Source of the DNA: Ruegeria intermedia
Lineage (GTDB): Bacteria > Pseudomonadota > Alphaproteobacteria > Rhodobacterales > Rhodobacteraceae
Length of the DNA: 64,000 nt
Assembly: GCF_900129345.1 (NCBI RefSeq)
Contig: NZ_FQVK01000003.1
Span: forward strand, 152,606 to 216,605
Reading direction: 5' to 3'
Position numbers and translations under genes: made by a program. This document shows, piece after piece, positions 1 through 7,793 of this stretch. The notes below the pieces were generated by a model, which worked only from the letters and a program-made list of their open reading frames with translations, searched no databases and was not told the origin of the DNA. Numbering within the stretch: position 1 is the stretch's first letter; the number at the start of each line of letters is the position of its first letter.

Positions 1-2582
1 GCATACATCTGCGCCACCTCGTGCCAGCGTTCCTCCAGCCCCATCGAGCGCGCCTGCGCCTTGAGGTTGGTGAACTGGCCGCCCGGCATCTCGTGCAGAT
101 AGACCTCGGAGGCGGGGGCCTGCAGCCCGGATTCGAAGGCGGCGTATTGGGCGCGCACGGCCTCGAAATAATCGCTGATCTCGCGGATCGCCTTGATGTC
201 CAGGCCGGTGTCGCGGTCGGTGTGGCGCAGGGCCTCGACCACGGTGCCCAGCGTCGCCTGGCTGGTATTGCCCGAGAAGCTGTCCATCGCGCAATCCACC
301 ACGTCCACGCCCGCCTCGCTGGCGGCCAGGATGGTGGCGCTGGCGATGCCGGCGGTGTCGTGGGTGTGGAAGTGGATCGGCAGGCCGACCTCTTCCTTCA
401 GGGCGCGGATCAGCACCCGCGCGGCGGCAGGTTTCAGCAGGCCGGCCATGTCCTTGAGGCCCAGAACATGGGCGCCGGCGTCGCGCAGCTCCTTCGCCAT
501 GCCGACATAGTATTTCAGGTCATACTTGGCGCGGTTCGGGTCTAGGATATCGCCGGTATAGCAGACGGTGCCTTCGCAGATCTTGCCGTTCTCGATCACC
601 GCATCCATCGCCACGCGCATGTTCTCGACCCAGTTCAGCGAGTCGAAGACGCGGAACACGTCGATGTTCTGCGCGGCCTGGCGCACGAATTCCTGCACCA
701 CGTTGTCGGGATAGTTGGTATAGCCCACACCATTGGCGCCGCGCAGCAGCATCTGGGTCATCAGGTTCGGCATGGCCTCGCGCAGGTCGCGCAGGCGCTG
801 CCAGGGGCATTCCTGCAGGAAACGATAGGCCACGTCGAAGGTCGCCCCGCCCCAGCATTCGACGCTGAACAGCTGCGGCAGGTTCGCGGCATAGCTGGGT
901 GCGACGCGGATCATGTCGATCGAGCGCATGCGGGTGGCCAGCAGCGACTGGTGCCCGTCGCGCATGGTGGTGTCAGTGATCAGCAACTGGCGCTGGGCCT
1001 TCATCCAGTCGGCCACGGCCTGCGGGCCTTTCTGTTCCAGCAGATTGCGCGTGCCCATCAGCGGTTCGGCCTTGGGCGCGGGGGGCTTGGGTTCCTTGAG
1101 GTCGGCACGCGGGCGCGGGCGATCCTTGGTCTCGGGGTGCCCGTTGACCGTGATGTCGGCGATATAGGTCAGAACCTTGGTGCCCCGGTCGCGGCGCTTC
1201 TTGAACTGGAACAGCTCGGGCGTCTCGTCGATGAATTTGGTGGTGTATTCGTTCGACAGAAAGGTCGGATGCTTCAGCAGGTTCTCGACGAAGGCGATGT
1301 TGGTGGAAACGCCGCGCACGCGGAACTCGCGCAGGGCGCGGTCCATCCGGGCGATCGCCTTTTCCGGCGTCGGCGCCCAGGCGGTGACCTTGGTCAGCAG
1401 CGAGTCGTAATACCGCGTGATCACCCCGCCGGCATAGGCCGTGCCGCCATCCAGCCGGATGCCCATGCCCGTGGCCGAGCGATAGGCCGTGATGCGCCCA
1501 TAGTCGGGGATGAAGTTGTTGAGCGGGTCTTCGGTGGTGACGCGCGTCTGCAGCGCGTGGCCGTTCAGGCGGATTTCGTCCTGGCTGGCCTTGCCGGTGG
1601 CCTCGGCCAGGGTCTTGCCCTCGGCGATCAGGATCTGCGCCTGCACGATGTCGATGCCGGTAACCTCTTCGGTCACGGTGTGTTCGACCTGGACGCGCGG
1701 GTTCACCTCGATGAAGTAGAACTTGCCGGTTTCCATATCCATCAGGAATTCGACCGTACCGGCGCATTCATAGTTCACATGCGCGCAGATGCGGCGGCCC
1801 AGATCGCACAGCTCGGCGCGTTGCTCGTCGGTCAGATAGGGGGCAGGGGCGCGTTCCACGACTTTCTGATTGCGGCGCTGGACCGAGCAGTCGCGTTCAT
1901 ACAGGTGATAGATCTGCCCGTGCTTGTCGCCCAGGATCTGCACCTCGACATGGCGGGCGCGGGTGATCATCTTTTCCAGATAGCCTTCCCCATTGCCGAA
2001 CGCGGCCTCGGCCTCTCGGCGGCCCTCCAGAACTTTTTCTTCCAGTTCGTCTTCGGAATGGATCGGGCGCATTCCGCGGCCGCCGCCGCCCCACGACGCC
2101 TTGAGCATCAGCGGATAGCCGATCTCGGCCGCTTCCTTGCGGATCGCGTCCATGTCGTCGCCCAGCACCTCGGTCGCGGGGATCACCGGCACGCCGGCGG
2201 CAATCGCCACCTTGCGGGCGCTGGCCTTGTCGCCCAGGGCGCGCATGGTTTCGGCCTTGGGGCCGATGAAAGTGATACCGTTCTGCACGCAGGCATCCAC
2301 GAAATCGGGGTTTTCCGACAGCAGGCCATAGCCCGGGTGGATGGCGTCTGCGCCGCTTTCCTTGGCGACGCGGATGATCTCGTCGATCGACAGATAGGCC
2401 GCGACCGGGCCCAGGCCCTCGCCGATGCGATACGCCTCGTCCGCCTTGAACCGGTGCAGGCCCAGCTTGTCCTCCTCGGCATAAACGGCAACGGTGCGTT
2501 TGCCCATCTCGTTCGCGGCGCGCATCACGCGAATGGCAATCTCACCCCTGTTGGCGATCAGGATTTTCTTGAAGTCAGTCAT
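1..2582 (-). CDS. pyc: pyruvate carboxylase, 3' end cut by window edge
   Basis: Biotin-dependent anaplerotic enzyme that carboxylates pyruvate to oxaloacetate in the cytoplasm. About 860 N-terminal residues are present and the frame runs open off the left edge. The biotin carboxylase domain fills roughly residues 1-450: it starts MTDFKKILIANRGEIAIRV, has a glycine-rich ATP-grasp loop (KASWGGGGRGMR) and EVNPRVQVEHT near residue 289. The carboxyltransferase domain starts near residue 535 with DTTMRDGHQSL and includes GLKDMAG near residue 709, where the lysine is the carbamylated metal-site residue of the family. The C-terminal biotinyl domain lies outside the window. The start is the ATG at 2580-2582. 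The lactate dehydrogenase gene lies 120 bp upstream on the same strand, a sensible supplier of pyruvate. The single-chain BC+CT order excludes acetyl- or propionyl-CoA carboxylase subunits. Confidence 0.95.
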   Translation of the reverse strand, partial: MTDFKKILIANRGEIAIRVMRAANEMGKRTVAVYAEEDKLGLHRFKADEAYRIGEGLGPVAAYLSIDEIIRVAKESGADAIHPGYGLLSENPDFVDACVQNGITFIGPKAETMRALGDKASARKVAIAAGVPVIPATEVLGDDMDAIRKEAAEIGYPLMLKASWGGGGRGMRPIHSEDELEEKVLEGRREAEAAFGNGEGYLEKMITRARHVEVQILGDKHGQIYHLYERDCSVQRRNQKVVERAPAPYLTDEQRAELCDLGRRICAHVNYECAGTVEFLMDMETGKFYFIEVNPRVQVEHTVTEEVTGIDIVQAQILIAEGKTLAEATGKASQDEIRLNGHALQTRVTTEDPLNNFIPDYGRITAYRSATGMGIRLDGGTAYAGGVITRYYDSLLTKVTAWAPTPEKAIARMDRALREFRVRGVSTNIAFVENLLKHPTFLSNEYTTKFIDETPELFQFKKRRDRGTKVLTYIADITVNGHPETKDRPRPRADLKEPKPPAPKAEPLMGTRNLLEQKGPQAVADWMKAQRQLLITDTTMRDGHQSLLATRMRSIDMIRVAPSYAANLPQLFSVECWGGATFDVAYRFLQECPWQRLRDLREAMPNLMTQMLLRGANGVGYTNYPDNVVQEFVRQAAQNIDVFRVFDSLNWVENMRVAMDAVIENGKICEGTVCYTGDILDPNRAKYDLKYYVGMAKELRDAGAHVLGLKDMAGLLKPAAARVLIRALKEEVGLPIHFHTHDTAGIASATILAASEAGVDVVDCAMDSFSGNTSQATLGTVVEALRHTDRDTGLDIKAIREISDYFEAVRAQYAAFESGLQAPASEVYLHEMPGGQFTNLKAQARSMGLEERWHEVAQMY

Positions 2583-2634
2583 GGCAAGTCCCGGTCTTTT
2601 GCATTTGGCCGTGTTAATAGACCGAGTTTGCACG

Positions 2635-2646
2635 CAGATATATCTG
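2635..2646. promoter_or_regulatory. perfect 12-bp palindrome upstream of pyc
   Basis: CAGATATATCTG is a perfect palindrome about 50 bp upstream of the pyc start, in the only gap between pyc and the lactate dehydrogenase gene. It could be an operator, but no regulator is encoded nearby and no promoter hexamers are convincing, so this is a positional guess. Confidence 0.25.
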
Positions 2647-2680
2647 TAGTTCTGGGTAGAACCGGCATGTTATCGCTCGC

Positions 2681-2703
2681 AAACGCCGCCTATTGCGGCG
2701 TTT
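2681..2703 (-). terminator. possible intrinsic terminator after lldD
   Basis: A 9-bp stem (AAACGCCGC / GCGGCGTTT, loop CTATT) begins at the lldD stop codon. The T-tract on the minus strand is only three bases and lies within the stem, so termination would be weak. Confidence 0.4.
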
Positions 2704-3863
2704 TATGGCACATGCTGCATCGCGGCATCAATGTTTGCGTTAACATCCGGCAGATCTTTTAGCGTTGCGGCACCCAATTGTCCCATATTTGCAAGCATGT
2801 CCTGCCGCAAAATGTCGATGACATGGGCCGGCCCATGCGCGCCCAATGCTGCAACGCCATAGAGGAACGCTCGCCCCAGCATGACCAGATCGGCGCCCAA
2901 GGCGCGCGCCCGCAGAATGTCCAGCCCGCCCGAAACGCCGCTGTCGAAGATCAGCGGCAGGTCGGTGGCGGCGCGGATGGCGGGCAGCATGTCGATGCTG
3001 GCCGGGGCGCCATCGAACTGGCGGCCGCCGTGATTCGACACCCACAGCGCGTCGATCCCGGCCTGTTTCAACCGCTCGGCATCCTCGGGGCGTAGCACGC
3101 CCTTGATGATGAACGGCCCCCGCCAGTGGTCGCGCAGCCACTTGACGTAATCCATGCCCGGAGAGGTCCTGAGCAGGTACCCGATATGTGCCGTGGGCGG
3201 CAGGTTGGCGGTGCCGTCGATATATTTGTCCAGCGTGCGCATCCGGGGCTTGCCGTGACGGGCCATGCCCCAGGCCCAGGCGGGCCGGGCGGCGATCTGC
3301 GCCAGCAGGCGTGGCGTCAGGCGCGGCGGATGGGTCAGGCCCGAGCGGGTCTGCCGTTCCCGGCGCGAGGCCACGGGCACATCGACGGTCAGCACCAGCG
3401 TTCCGAACCCGGCGGACCGGGCGCGGTTCAGCAGGTCGGCGCGAATCTCGGGGTCCTTGGGCGGGTACAGCTGGAACCAGGCGTCGGGTCCGATATGCGG
3501 GGCCATGTCCTCGGGGCTTTGGCTGGCGACGGTGGACAGAACATAGGGAATGCCCGCCTGCGCGGCGGCGCGCGCCATCAGCGCCTCGGCCCCCGGCCAG
3601 ATCAGTCCGCACATCCCGATCGGAGCCATGCCGAAGGGCAGCGGATGGTCGCGCGCCAGAAAGCGGGTGCCGGTGTCGAATTCCAGCGGGCCTTTCAGGA
3701 TGGCGGGCAGAAACCCGATGCGGTCCAGCGCCGCCCGGTTGCGTTTCAGCGCGGTCTCGGCCCCGGTGCCGCTGTCGACATAATCCCAGACAAAACGCGG
3801 CAGCCGACGGCGTGCGCGGCGCTTCAGATGCTCGATGCCCGGATAGGTGCTGTGCAGGTCCAT
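2703..3863 (-). CDS. lldD: FMN-dependent L-lactate dehydrogenase / alpha-hydroxy-acid oxidase
   Basis: 386 residues, the normal length for the FMN-dependent alpha-hydroxy-acid dehydrogenase family. These TIM-barrel enzymes oxidise L-lactate (or glycolate, mandelate) to the 2-keto acid. The family signature SNHGGRQFDGAPAS lies near residues 272-287, with the catalytic His and the substrate-binding Arg. The upstream FIIKGV supplies the FMN-binding Lys. The N-terminal FVWDYVDSGTGAETALKRN and the internal WFQLYPPKD also fit the family. The gene lies just upstream of pyruvate carboxylase on the same strand, which favours lactate as substrate, but sequence alone cannot exclude another 2-hydroxy acid. 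Confidence 0.85.
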   Translation of the reverse strand: MDLHSTYPGIEHLKRRARRRLPRFVWDYVDSGTGAETALKRNRAALDRIGFLPAILKGPLEFDTGTRFLARDHPLPFGMAPIGMCGLIWPGAEALMARAAAQAGIPYVLSTVASQSPEDMAPHIGPDAWFQLYPPKDPEIRADLLNRARSAGFGTLVLTVDVPVASRRERQTRSGLTHPPRLTPRLLAQIAARPAWAWGMARHGKPRMRTLDKYIDGTANLPPTAHIGYLLRTSPGMDYVKWLRDHWRGPFIIKGVLRPEDAERLKQAGIDALWVSNHGGRQFDGAPASIDMLPAIRAATDLPLIFDSGVSGGLDILRARALGADLVMLGRAFLYGVAALGAHGPAHVIDILRQDMLANMGQLGAATLKDLPDVNANIDAAMQHVP

Positions 3864-4024
3864 GCAGATTGATCCGACCTGCCGCGCGATTCGGCAAGGG
3901 TTTCAGCCGGATGCAGCCCGCGCCCGACGGCTCCACCGGCGCTGCGAAAGAAATTCGCATAACCGTGCGAACAAGCCGTGAACAAACCCTTTCCCTCGGC
4001 GCGCTTCCGGCTTAGTTTGGGCGC

Positions 4025-6427
4025 ATGAGCAGTTTCGATGAAAATGACGCCTTCGAAGGCGCCTCGCTGTCGGCCCGCGCCATGGCCGCGCTTCGGCCCG
4101 AGGCGGACTACTTGAATGAATTGAACCCGGCGCAGCGGGAAGCGGTCGAGCTGTTGGATGGTCCGATCCTGATGCTGGCCGGGGCAGGCACCGGCAAGAC
4201 CAAGGCCCTGACCACCCGAATTGCGCATCTGCTGAATACCGGCCGGGCCCGTCCGAACGAGATTCTGGCCGTGACCTTCACCAACAAGGCCGCGCGCGAG
4301 ATGAAGGAACGGGTGGGTCGCCTGCTGGGCCAGCCCGCCGAGGGGATGCCGTGGCTGGGCACCTTTCACTCGATCTGCGTCAAGCTGCTGCGCCGCCATG
4401 CGGAACTGGTGGACCTCAAGTCGAACTTCACCATTCTGGACACCGACGACCAGTTGCGATTGCTCAAGCAACTGGTGCAGGCCGCCAATATCGACGACAA
4501 GCGCTGGCCTGCGCGGATGCTGGCCGGCATCATCGACGACTGGAAGAACCGCGCCCTGACGCCCGACAAGGTGCCCGCCGCCGATGCCGGGGCCTACAAC
4601 GCCAAGGGCGTCGAGCTTTACGCTCAATACCAGACCCGCCTGCGCGAGCTGAACGCGGTGGATTTCGGCGACCTGCTGTTGCACATGGTCACCATCTTCC
4701 AGACCCACCCGGACGTGCTGGAGCAATACCAGCGCTGGTTCCGCTACATCCTTGTGGACGAATATCAGGACACCAACATCGCCCAATACCTGTGGCTGCG
4801 GCTGTTGGCGGGCGGGCACAAGAACATCTGCTGCGTGGGCGACGACGACCAGTCGATCTATGGCTGGCGCGGGGCCGAGGTGGGCAACATCCTGCGTTTT
4901 GAGAAAGACTTTCCCGGGGCCCATGTGGTGCGGCTGGAGCAGAACTATCGCTCGACCCCGCATATCCTCGCCGCCGCCTCGAACGTCATCCGTGGCAATG
5001 AAAGCCGTCTGGGCAAGGAGTTGTGGACCGACAAGCCCGAGGGCGAAAAGGTCCGCCTGATCGGCCATTGGGATGGCGAGGAAGAGGCCCGCTGGATCGG
5101 CGAAGAGATCGACGCCATGCAGGGCGGCACCCGTGGCGTGCGGCCCATGTCCTTGGATGAAATCGCCATCCTCGTGCGCGCCAGCCATCAGATGCGCGCC
5201 TTCGAGGACCGGTTCCTGACCATCGGCCTGCCCTACAAGGTGATCGGCGGCCCGCGTTTCTATGAACGGATGGAGATCCGCGATGCCATGGCCTATTTCC
5301 GGCTGGTGGTTTCGCCCGAGGATGATCTGGCCTTCGAGCGGATCGTGAACACCCCCAAGCGCGGCCTTGGCGACAAGGCGCAGCAGACGATCCAGCGCAC
5401 CGCGCGTGAACATGGCGTGTCACTGGTTCAGGGCGCGCGGATCGCTTTGGAGCAAGGGCTGATCAAGGGCAAAGGCGGCGCGGCTCTGCGCGAACTGGTC
5501 GAAGGGCTGGCGCGTTGGAACGCGATGACCCGCGGCCCCCGGATCGAGTTCGAGGACGATTCGGTCATCGACGACGGCACCGCGCCCGTGCGCTATGGCC
5601 TGCCCGAGGTGTCGCATATCGAACTGGCGCAGATCGTGCTGGACGAATCCGGCTATACCGCCCACTGGCAGAACGACAAGACGCCCGAGGCGCCGGGCCG
5701 CCTGGAAAACCTTAAAGAACTGGTGAACCAACTGGACAATTTCGAGAACCTGCAAGGGTTCCTGGAGCATGTCAGCCTGGTGATGGACAACGAACAGGAC
5801 AGCGGCGGGCCCAAGGTCTCGATCATGACCCTGCACGCGGCCAAGGGGCTGGAGTTTCCCGCCGTGTTCCTGCCGGGCTGGGAGGACGGGCTATTCCCCT
5901 CGCAACGGTCGATGGACGAATCCGGGCTCAAGGGGCTCGAGGAAGAACGGCGGCTGGCCTATGTGGGCATCACCCGCGCCGAAGAGGTCTGCACCATTTC
6001 CTTCGCCGCCAACCGGCGCGTGTTCGGGCAATGGCAGAACGCGATGCCTTCGCGTTTCATAGACGAATTGCCCGAGGATCATGTCGAGGTTCTGACGCCT
6101 CCGGGCCTCTATGGCGGCGGCCAGATGTCGGCTGGCATCGAGAGCCGCGCGGCGCAGGCCAATGTCTACAACTCGCCGGGCTGGAAGCGGATGCAGGCGC
6201 GGCAGGGGCAATACGGCATGTCGCAGCCCCGCGAATCCCGCAACACCGTGATCGACGCGACCGCCGTGGCCAGCTTTACCCTGGGCGAGCGGGTGTTCCA
6301 CCAGAAGTTCGGCTATGGCGGCGTGGTCGGGATCGAAGGGGACAAGGTCGAGGTCGAGTTCGACAAGGCCGGGACCAAGAAGGTCGTCGCCCGGTTCCTG
6401 TCTGCCAAGGACGACGTGCCGTTCTGA
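4025..6427 (+). CDS. uvrD: ATP-dependent DNA helicase UvrD/PcrA (SF1A)
   Basis: 800 residues. A 3'-5' DNA helicase for nucleotide excision repair, mismatch repair and clearing of stalled polymerases. Superfamily 1A motifs appear in order: Walker A AGAGTGKTKAL near residue 52, motif Ia TFTNKAA, Walker B VDEYQDTN, motif III GDDDQSIYGWRG, motif IV QNYRS, motif V TLHAAKGLEFPAV, motif VI YVGITRAEE. The last 50 residues (GERVFHQKFGYGGVVGIEGD) form the Tudor-like domain of PcrA/UvrD proteins that contacts RNA polymerase. The N-terminus carries about 30 extra acidic residues before NPAQREAV. The start is the ATG at 4025. It is monocistronic, divergent from lldD, and followed by a strong terminator. 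Rep lacks this C-terminal module, so UvrD/PcrA is the better name. Confidence 0.95.
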   Translation: MSSFDENDAFEGASLSARAMAALRPEADYLNELNPAQREAVELLDGPILMLAGAGTGKTKALTTRIAHLLNTGRARPNEILAVTFTNKAAREMKERVGRLLGQPAEGMPWLGTFHSICVKLLRRHAELVDLKSNFTILDTDDQLRLLKQLVQAANIDDKRWPARMLAGIIDDWKNRALTPDKVPAADAGAYNAKGVELYAQYQTRLRELNAVDFGDLLLHMVTIFQTHPDVLEQYQRWFRYILVDEYQDTNIAQYLWLRLLAGGHKNICCVGDDDQSIYGWRGAEVGNILRFEKDFPGAHVVRLEQNYRSTPHILAAASNVIRGNESRLGKELWTDKPEGEKVRLIGHWDGEEEARWIGEEIDAMQGGTRGVRPMSLDEIAILVRASHQMRAFEDRFLTIGLPYKVIGGPRFYERMEIRDAMAYFRLVVSPEDDLAFERIVNTPKRGLGDKAQQTIQRTAREHGVSLVQGARIALEQGLIKGKGGAALRELVEGLARWNAMTRGPRIEFEDDSVIDDGTAPVRYGLPEVSHIELAQIVLDESGYTAHWQNDKTPEAPGRLENLKELVNQLDNFENLQGFLEHVSLVMDNEQDSGGPKVSIMTLHAAKGLEFPAVFLPGWEDGLFPSQRSMDESGLKGLEEERRLAYVGITRAEEVCTISFAANRRVFGQWQNAMPSRFIDELPEDHVEVLTPPGLYGGGQMSAGIESRAAQANVYNSPGWKRMQARQGQYGMSQPRESRNTVIDATAVASFTLGERVFHQKFGYGGVVGIEGDKVEVEFDKAGTKKVVARFLSAKDDVPF

Positions 6428-6471
6428 TCCGGCGGAATGTGCCTTGCGGCACATGCTCGACTGTTTTGGTT

Positions 6472-6501
6472 GGCGCCCGGGCCTGCCCGTGGCGCCTTTT
6501 T
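6472..6501 (+). terminator. intrinsic terminator of uvrD
   Basis: A GGCGCC...GGCGCC stem (6472-6477 / 6491-6496) is extended inward by CGGG / CCCG around a 4-nt loop with one bulged T, and is followed by TTTTTC. It lies 45 bp after the uvrD stop and faces the convergent sRNA array. Confidence 0.8.
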
Positions 6502-6508
6502 CATGCCT

Positions 6509-6557
6509 GAAAGAAAGAAACGGCGGTTCCCAGGGAGGAGGAGGGGGAACCGCCGTT
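6509..6557 (-). terminator. last array hairpin acting as terminator
   Basis: On the minus strand the perfect 13-bp hairpin at 6519-6557 (left arm AACGGCGGTTCCC) is followed by TTTCTTTCTTTC. The final anti-Shine-Dalgarno hairpin therefore looks like the intrinsic terminator of the DUF1127-sRNA transcript. Confidence 0.65.
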
Positions 6558-6597
6558 CTTGGCAACATCAGAGCAGGGAGGAGGAGGGCCCTGATGT
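6519..6597 (-). ncRNA. CcsR/cuckoo-type sRNA, unit 4
   Basis: Two hairpins on the minus strand. The first in transcription order is 6565-6597: 10 pairs, including one G.U formed only on this strand. The second is 6519-6557, a perfect 13-bp stem. Both loops read CCTCCTCCTCCCT, an anti-Shine-Dalgarno motif. It is the last of four tandem units after the DUF1127 gene, the arrangement known for CcsR1-4 in Rhodobacter sphaeroides. Mature ends are inferred from the hairpins, not from transcript data. Confidence 0.75.
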
Positions 6598-6630
6598 ATC
6601 CGAACCCGGGTTTTCCCCGGTATTTGAAGT

Positions 6631-6706
6631 GCGCGGTGACACCAGGGAGGAGGAGGGGTACCACCGCGCTCTTTTCACATCGGGAAGGGAGGAGGAGAAC
6701 CCGATG
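6631..6706 (-). ncRNA. CcsR/cuckoo-type sRNA, unit 3
   Basis: The first hairpin (6678-6706) has a perfect 7-bp stem CATCGGG / CCCGATG. The second (6631-6669) has a 13-bp stem on the minus strand in which two positions that mismatch as A.C on the plus strand become G.U. Both loops contain CTCCTCCTCCC. A 33-nt linker to unit 4 can form its own short GC stem (CCGGGG...CCCGG) and may be where the precursor is cut. Confidence 0.75.
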
Positions 6707-6742
6707 CATCCGTTCCCGGGGGCTGCCCCGGTATCTCGAAGT

Positions 6743-6820
6743 GCGCGGCGACGTCAGGGAGGAGGAGGACGCCGCCGCGCGCTTTCAACATCAGGGCAGG
6801 GAGGAGGAGAGCCCCGATGT
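6743..6820 (-). ncRNA. CcsR/cuckoo-type sRNA, unit 2
   Basis: The first hairpin (6788-6820) has a 10-bp stem with one G.U on the minus strand. The second (6743-6780) is a 13-bp GC-rich stem with one G.U. Both loops contain CTCCTCCTCCC. The unit and its linker resemble unit 3 closely, showing tandem duplication of a module of about 112 bp. Confidence 0.75.
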
Positions 6821-6854
6821 ATCGGCTTCCGGCAGGTTGGGGCCGGTATAGGGT

Positions 6855-6925
6855 GCGGCAGCATCAGGGAGGAGGAGAGATGCTGCCGCTGAAATACAGG
6901 TCCTGTGGGAGGAGGAGTGGACCTG
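6855..6925 (-). ncRNA. CcsR/cuckoo-type sRNA, unit 1
   Basis: The first hairpin (6897-6925) has a 7-bp CAGGTCC / GGACCTG stem. The second (6855-6889) has a perfect 11-bp stem GCGGCAGCATC / GATGCTGCCGC. Both loops contain CTCCTCCTCCC. It starts 20 bp after the DUF1127 stop codon, so it is probably cut from the same transcript. Its stems differ most from those of the other three units. Confidence 0.75.
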
Positions 6926-6945
6926 ATCTCGGTATTTCGATGCGC

Positions 6946-7170
6946 TCAGCGCGCGTATTGTTCCTCGGCGGCCTGCATGGCCAGGCGGCGGATCATCGAG
7001 CGGTGCAGGCCCAGATCGGCCAGTTCGCGATCCGACAGCTCGGACAGTTCGTTCACGGTCTGGCGGTACAGGCGGTACCGTGCGAAACGGGTTTTTGCAG
7101 CTTCGATCAGCGACGCGAAGCGGAATGCCGAGGCGCTTTTGACTGCGCTGTTGGTGGATGCGACTGCCAT
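6946..7170 (-). CDS. small DUF1127 protein, CcaF1-like
   Basis: 74 residues ending in an Arg-rich DUF1127 domain (LSDRELADLGLHRSMIRRLA, about residues 44-63), the usual C-terminal signature. The rest is short, basic and helical, with no signal peptide. In Rhodobacter sphaeroides the DUF1127 protein CcaF1 is encoded directly upstream of CcsR1-4 and is an RNA-binding protein affecting sRNA maturation. The identical arrangement here makes the same role likely. The ATG at 7168-7170 is preceded by an AGG-containing ribosome-binding site about 8 nt upstream. The gene probably shares a transcript with the sRNAs. Function is inferred from family and synteny. Confidence 0.85.
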   Translation of the reverse strand: MAVASTNSAVKSASAFRFASLIEAAKTRFARYRLYRQTVNELSELSDRELADLGLHRSMIRRLAMQAAEEQYAR

Positions 7171-7229
7171 GTTCGTTACCTAATCCGTTTGAGTGACTGC
7201 CGCGTGTCCACGGCGTTTGCTTGAGACTG

Positions 7230-7257
7230 AAAATAGTCGAATGCTGCAGGCGCACAA
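7230..7257 (-). promoter_or_regulatory. candidate promoter of the DUF1127-sRNA operon
   Basis: On the minus strand TTGTGC (7257-7252) and TATTTT (7235-7230; also readable as CTATTT) are separated by 16 bp, about 60 bp upstream of the DUF1127 start. The TTG / CTATTT layout is compatible with RpoH-type promoters, which drive the homologous Rhodobacter operon. The match is by eye only. Confidence 0.35.
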
Positions 7258-7489
7258 TACCGAACGCCCTCAATGCCGCTATGCAGCAAATGCATAGATT
7301 GACGGGGAAATCCCGTTGCGGCCCAAAGATGCCAATAAAATATGGGTTTTCCGCAGATGCCCTGTAGTTGTCACGGCATCGGGCAAAACTCGCCTTGCCA
7401 ATCTTGCCGAAAATTTCCGCGCGTAAAGCTGAGATTTCAGCGTTTCTGAGATGCCTTGAACTCGGGCAGGTCGCGTCAACGGGTGTGCA

Positions 7490-7523
7490 TGGGATCAGAT
7501 GGGAGATGCGGGATTTCGTGGGA
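7490..7523 (+). promoter_or_regulatory. MraZ-box-like cluster, four GGGA repeats
   Basis: GGGA occurs at 7491, 7501, 7510 and 7520, spacing 10, 9 and 10 bp; three copies are TGGGA. MraZ of Escherichia coli binds direct TGGGN repeats separated by 5 nt (10-bp period) ahead of its own operon. This cluster is about 600 bp from mraZ, farther than usual, but has the most repeats. Confidence 0.5.
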
Positions 7524-7633
7524 TAGGCCTGGAAAACGCCTTGGTTCGCCGGGCTGAGAGGCGCAGTGATTCGCATCGATCAGAGTGATTTCGCCAAAGA
7601 ATTCGGTTTCGGTGATGGGCGCCTGAAAAAAGT

Positions 7634-7648
7634 TGGGAATTCATGGGA
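7634..7648 (+). promoter_or_regulatory. MraZ-box-like cluster, two TGGGA repeats
   Basis: TGGGA at 7634 and again at 7644, with ATTCA between them. The spacing is exactly 10 bp and the orientation matches the cluster at 7490-7523. Confidence 0.5.
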
Positions 7649-7793
7649 AAAAGTCTTCAGTGAAGAATTGAACTATATATTGTGTGCTAATAGGAACAAC
7701 CTACAACTAGAGGTGTAAGTGAGCTGTTTGAAGATTTGCAGAATGAGTGCTATCCCAGTGTGGATTCGGATTCGGGGAAAATTTCTCATTGAT

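Noticed and set aside
951..2762. 603-codon open frame on the plus strand
   Set aside because: Antisense to pyruvate carboxylase, whose minus-strand product has full domain identity. High-GC genes produce long shadow frames.
6519..6925. CRISPR-like array of short repeats (GGGAGGAGGAG recurring eight times)
   Set aside because: Repeat cores are only about 11 bp, spacing is irregular, and each core is the loop of its own inverted repeat. No cas genes are nearby. The sRNA interpretation explains all features.
6519..6925. Eight strong plus-strand Shine-Dalgarno sequences (GGGAGGAGGAG)
   Set aside because: They are loops of hairpins, are not followed by consistent start codons in real frames, and lie convergent to uvrD. 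The minus-strand anti-SD reading fits better.
7279..7479. 66-codon minus-strand ORF in the gene-free region
   Set aside because: No ribosome-binding site, no family resemblance and atypical composition. It lies upstream of the DUF1127 promoter region.
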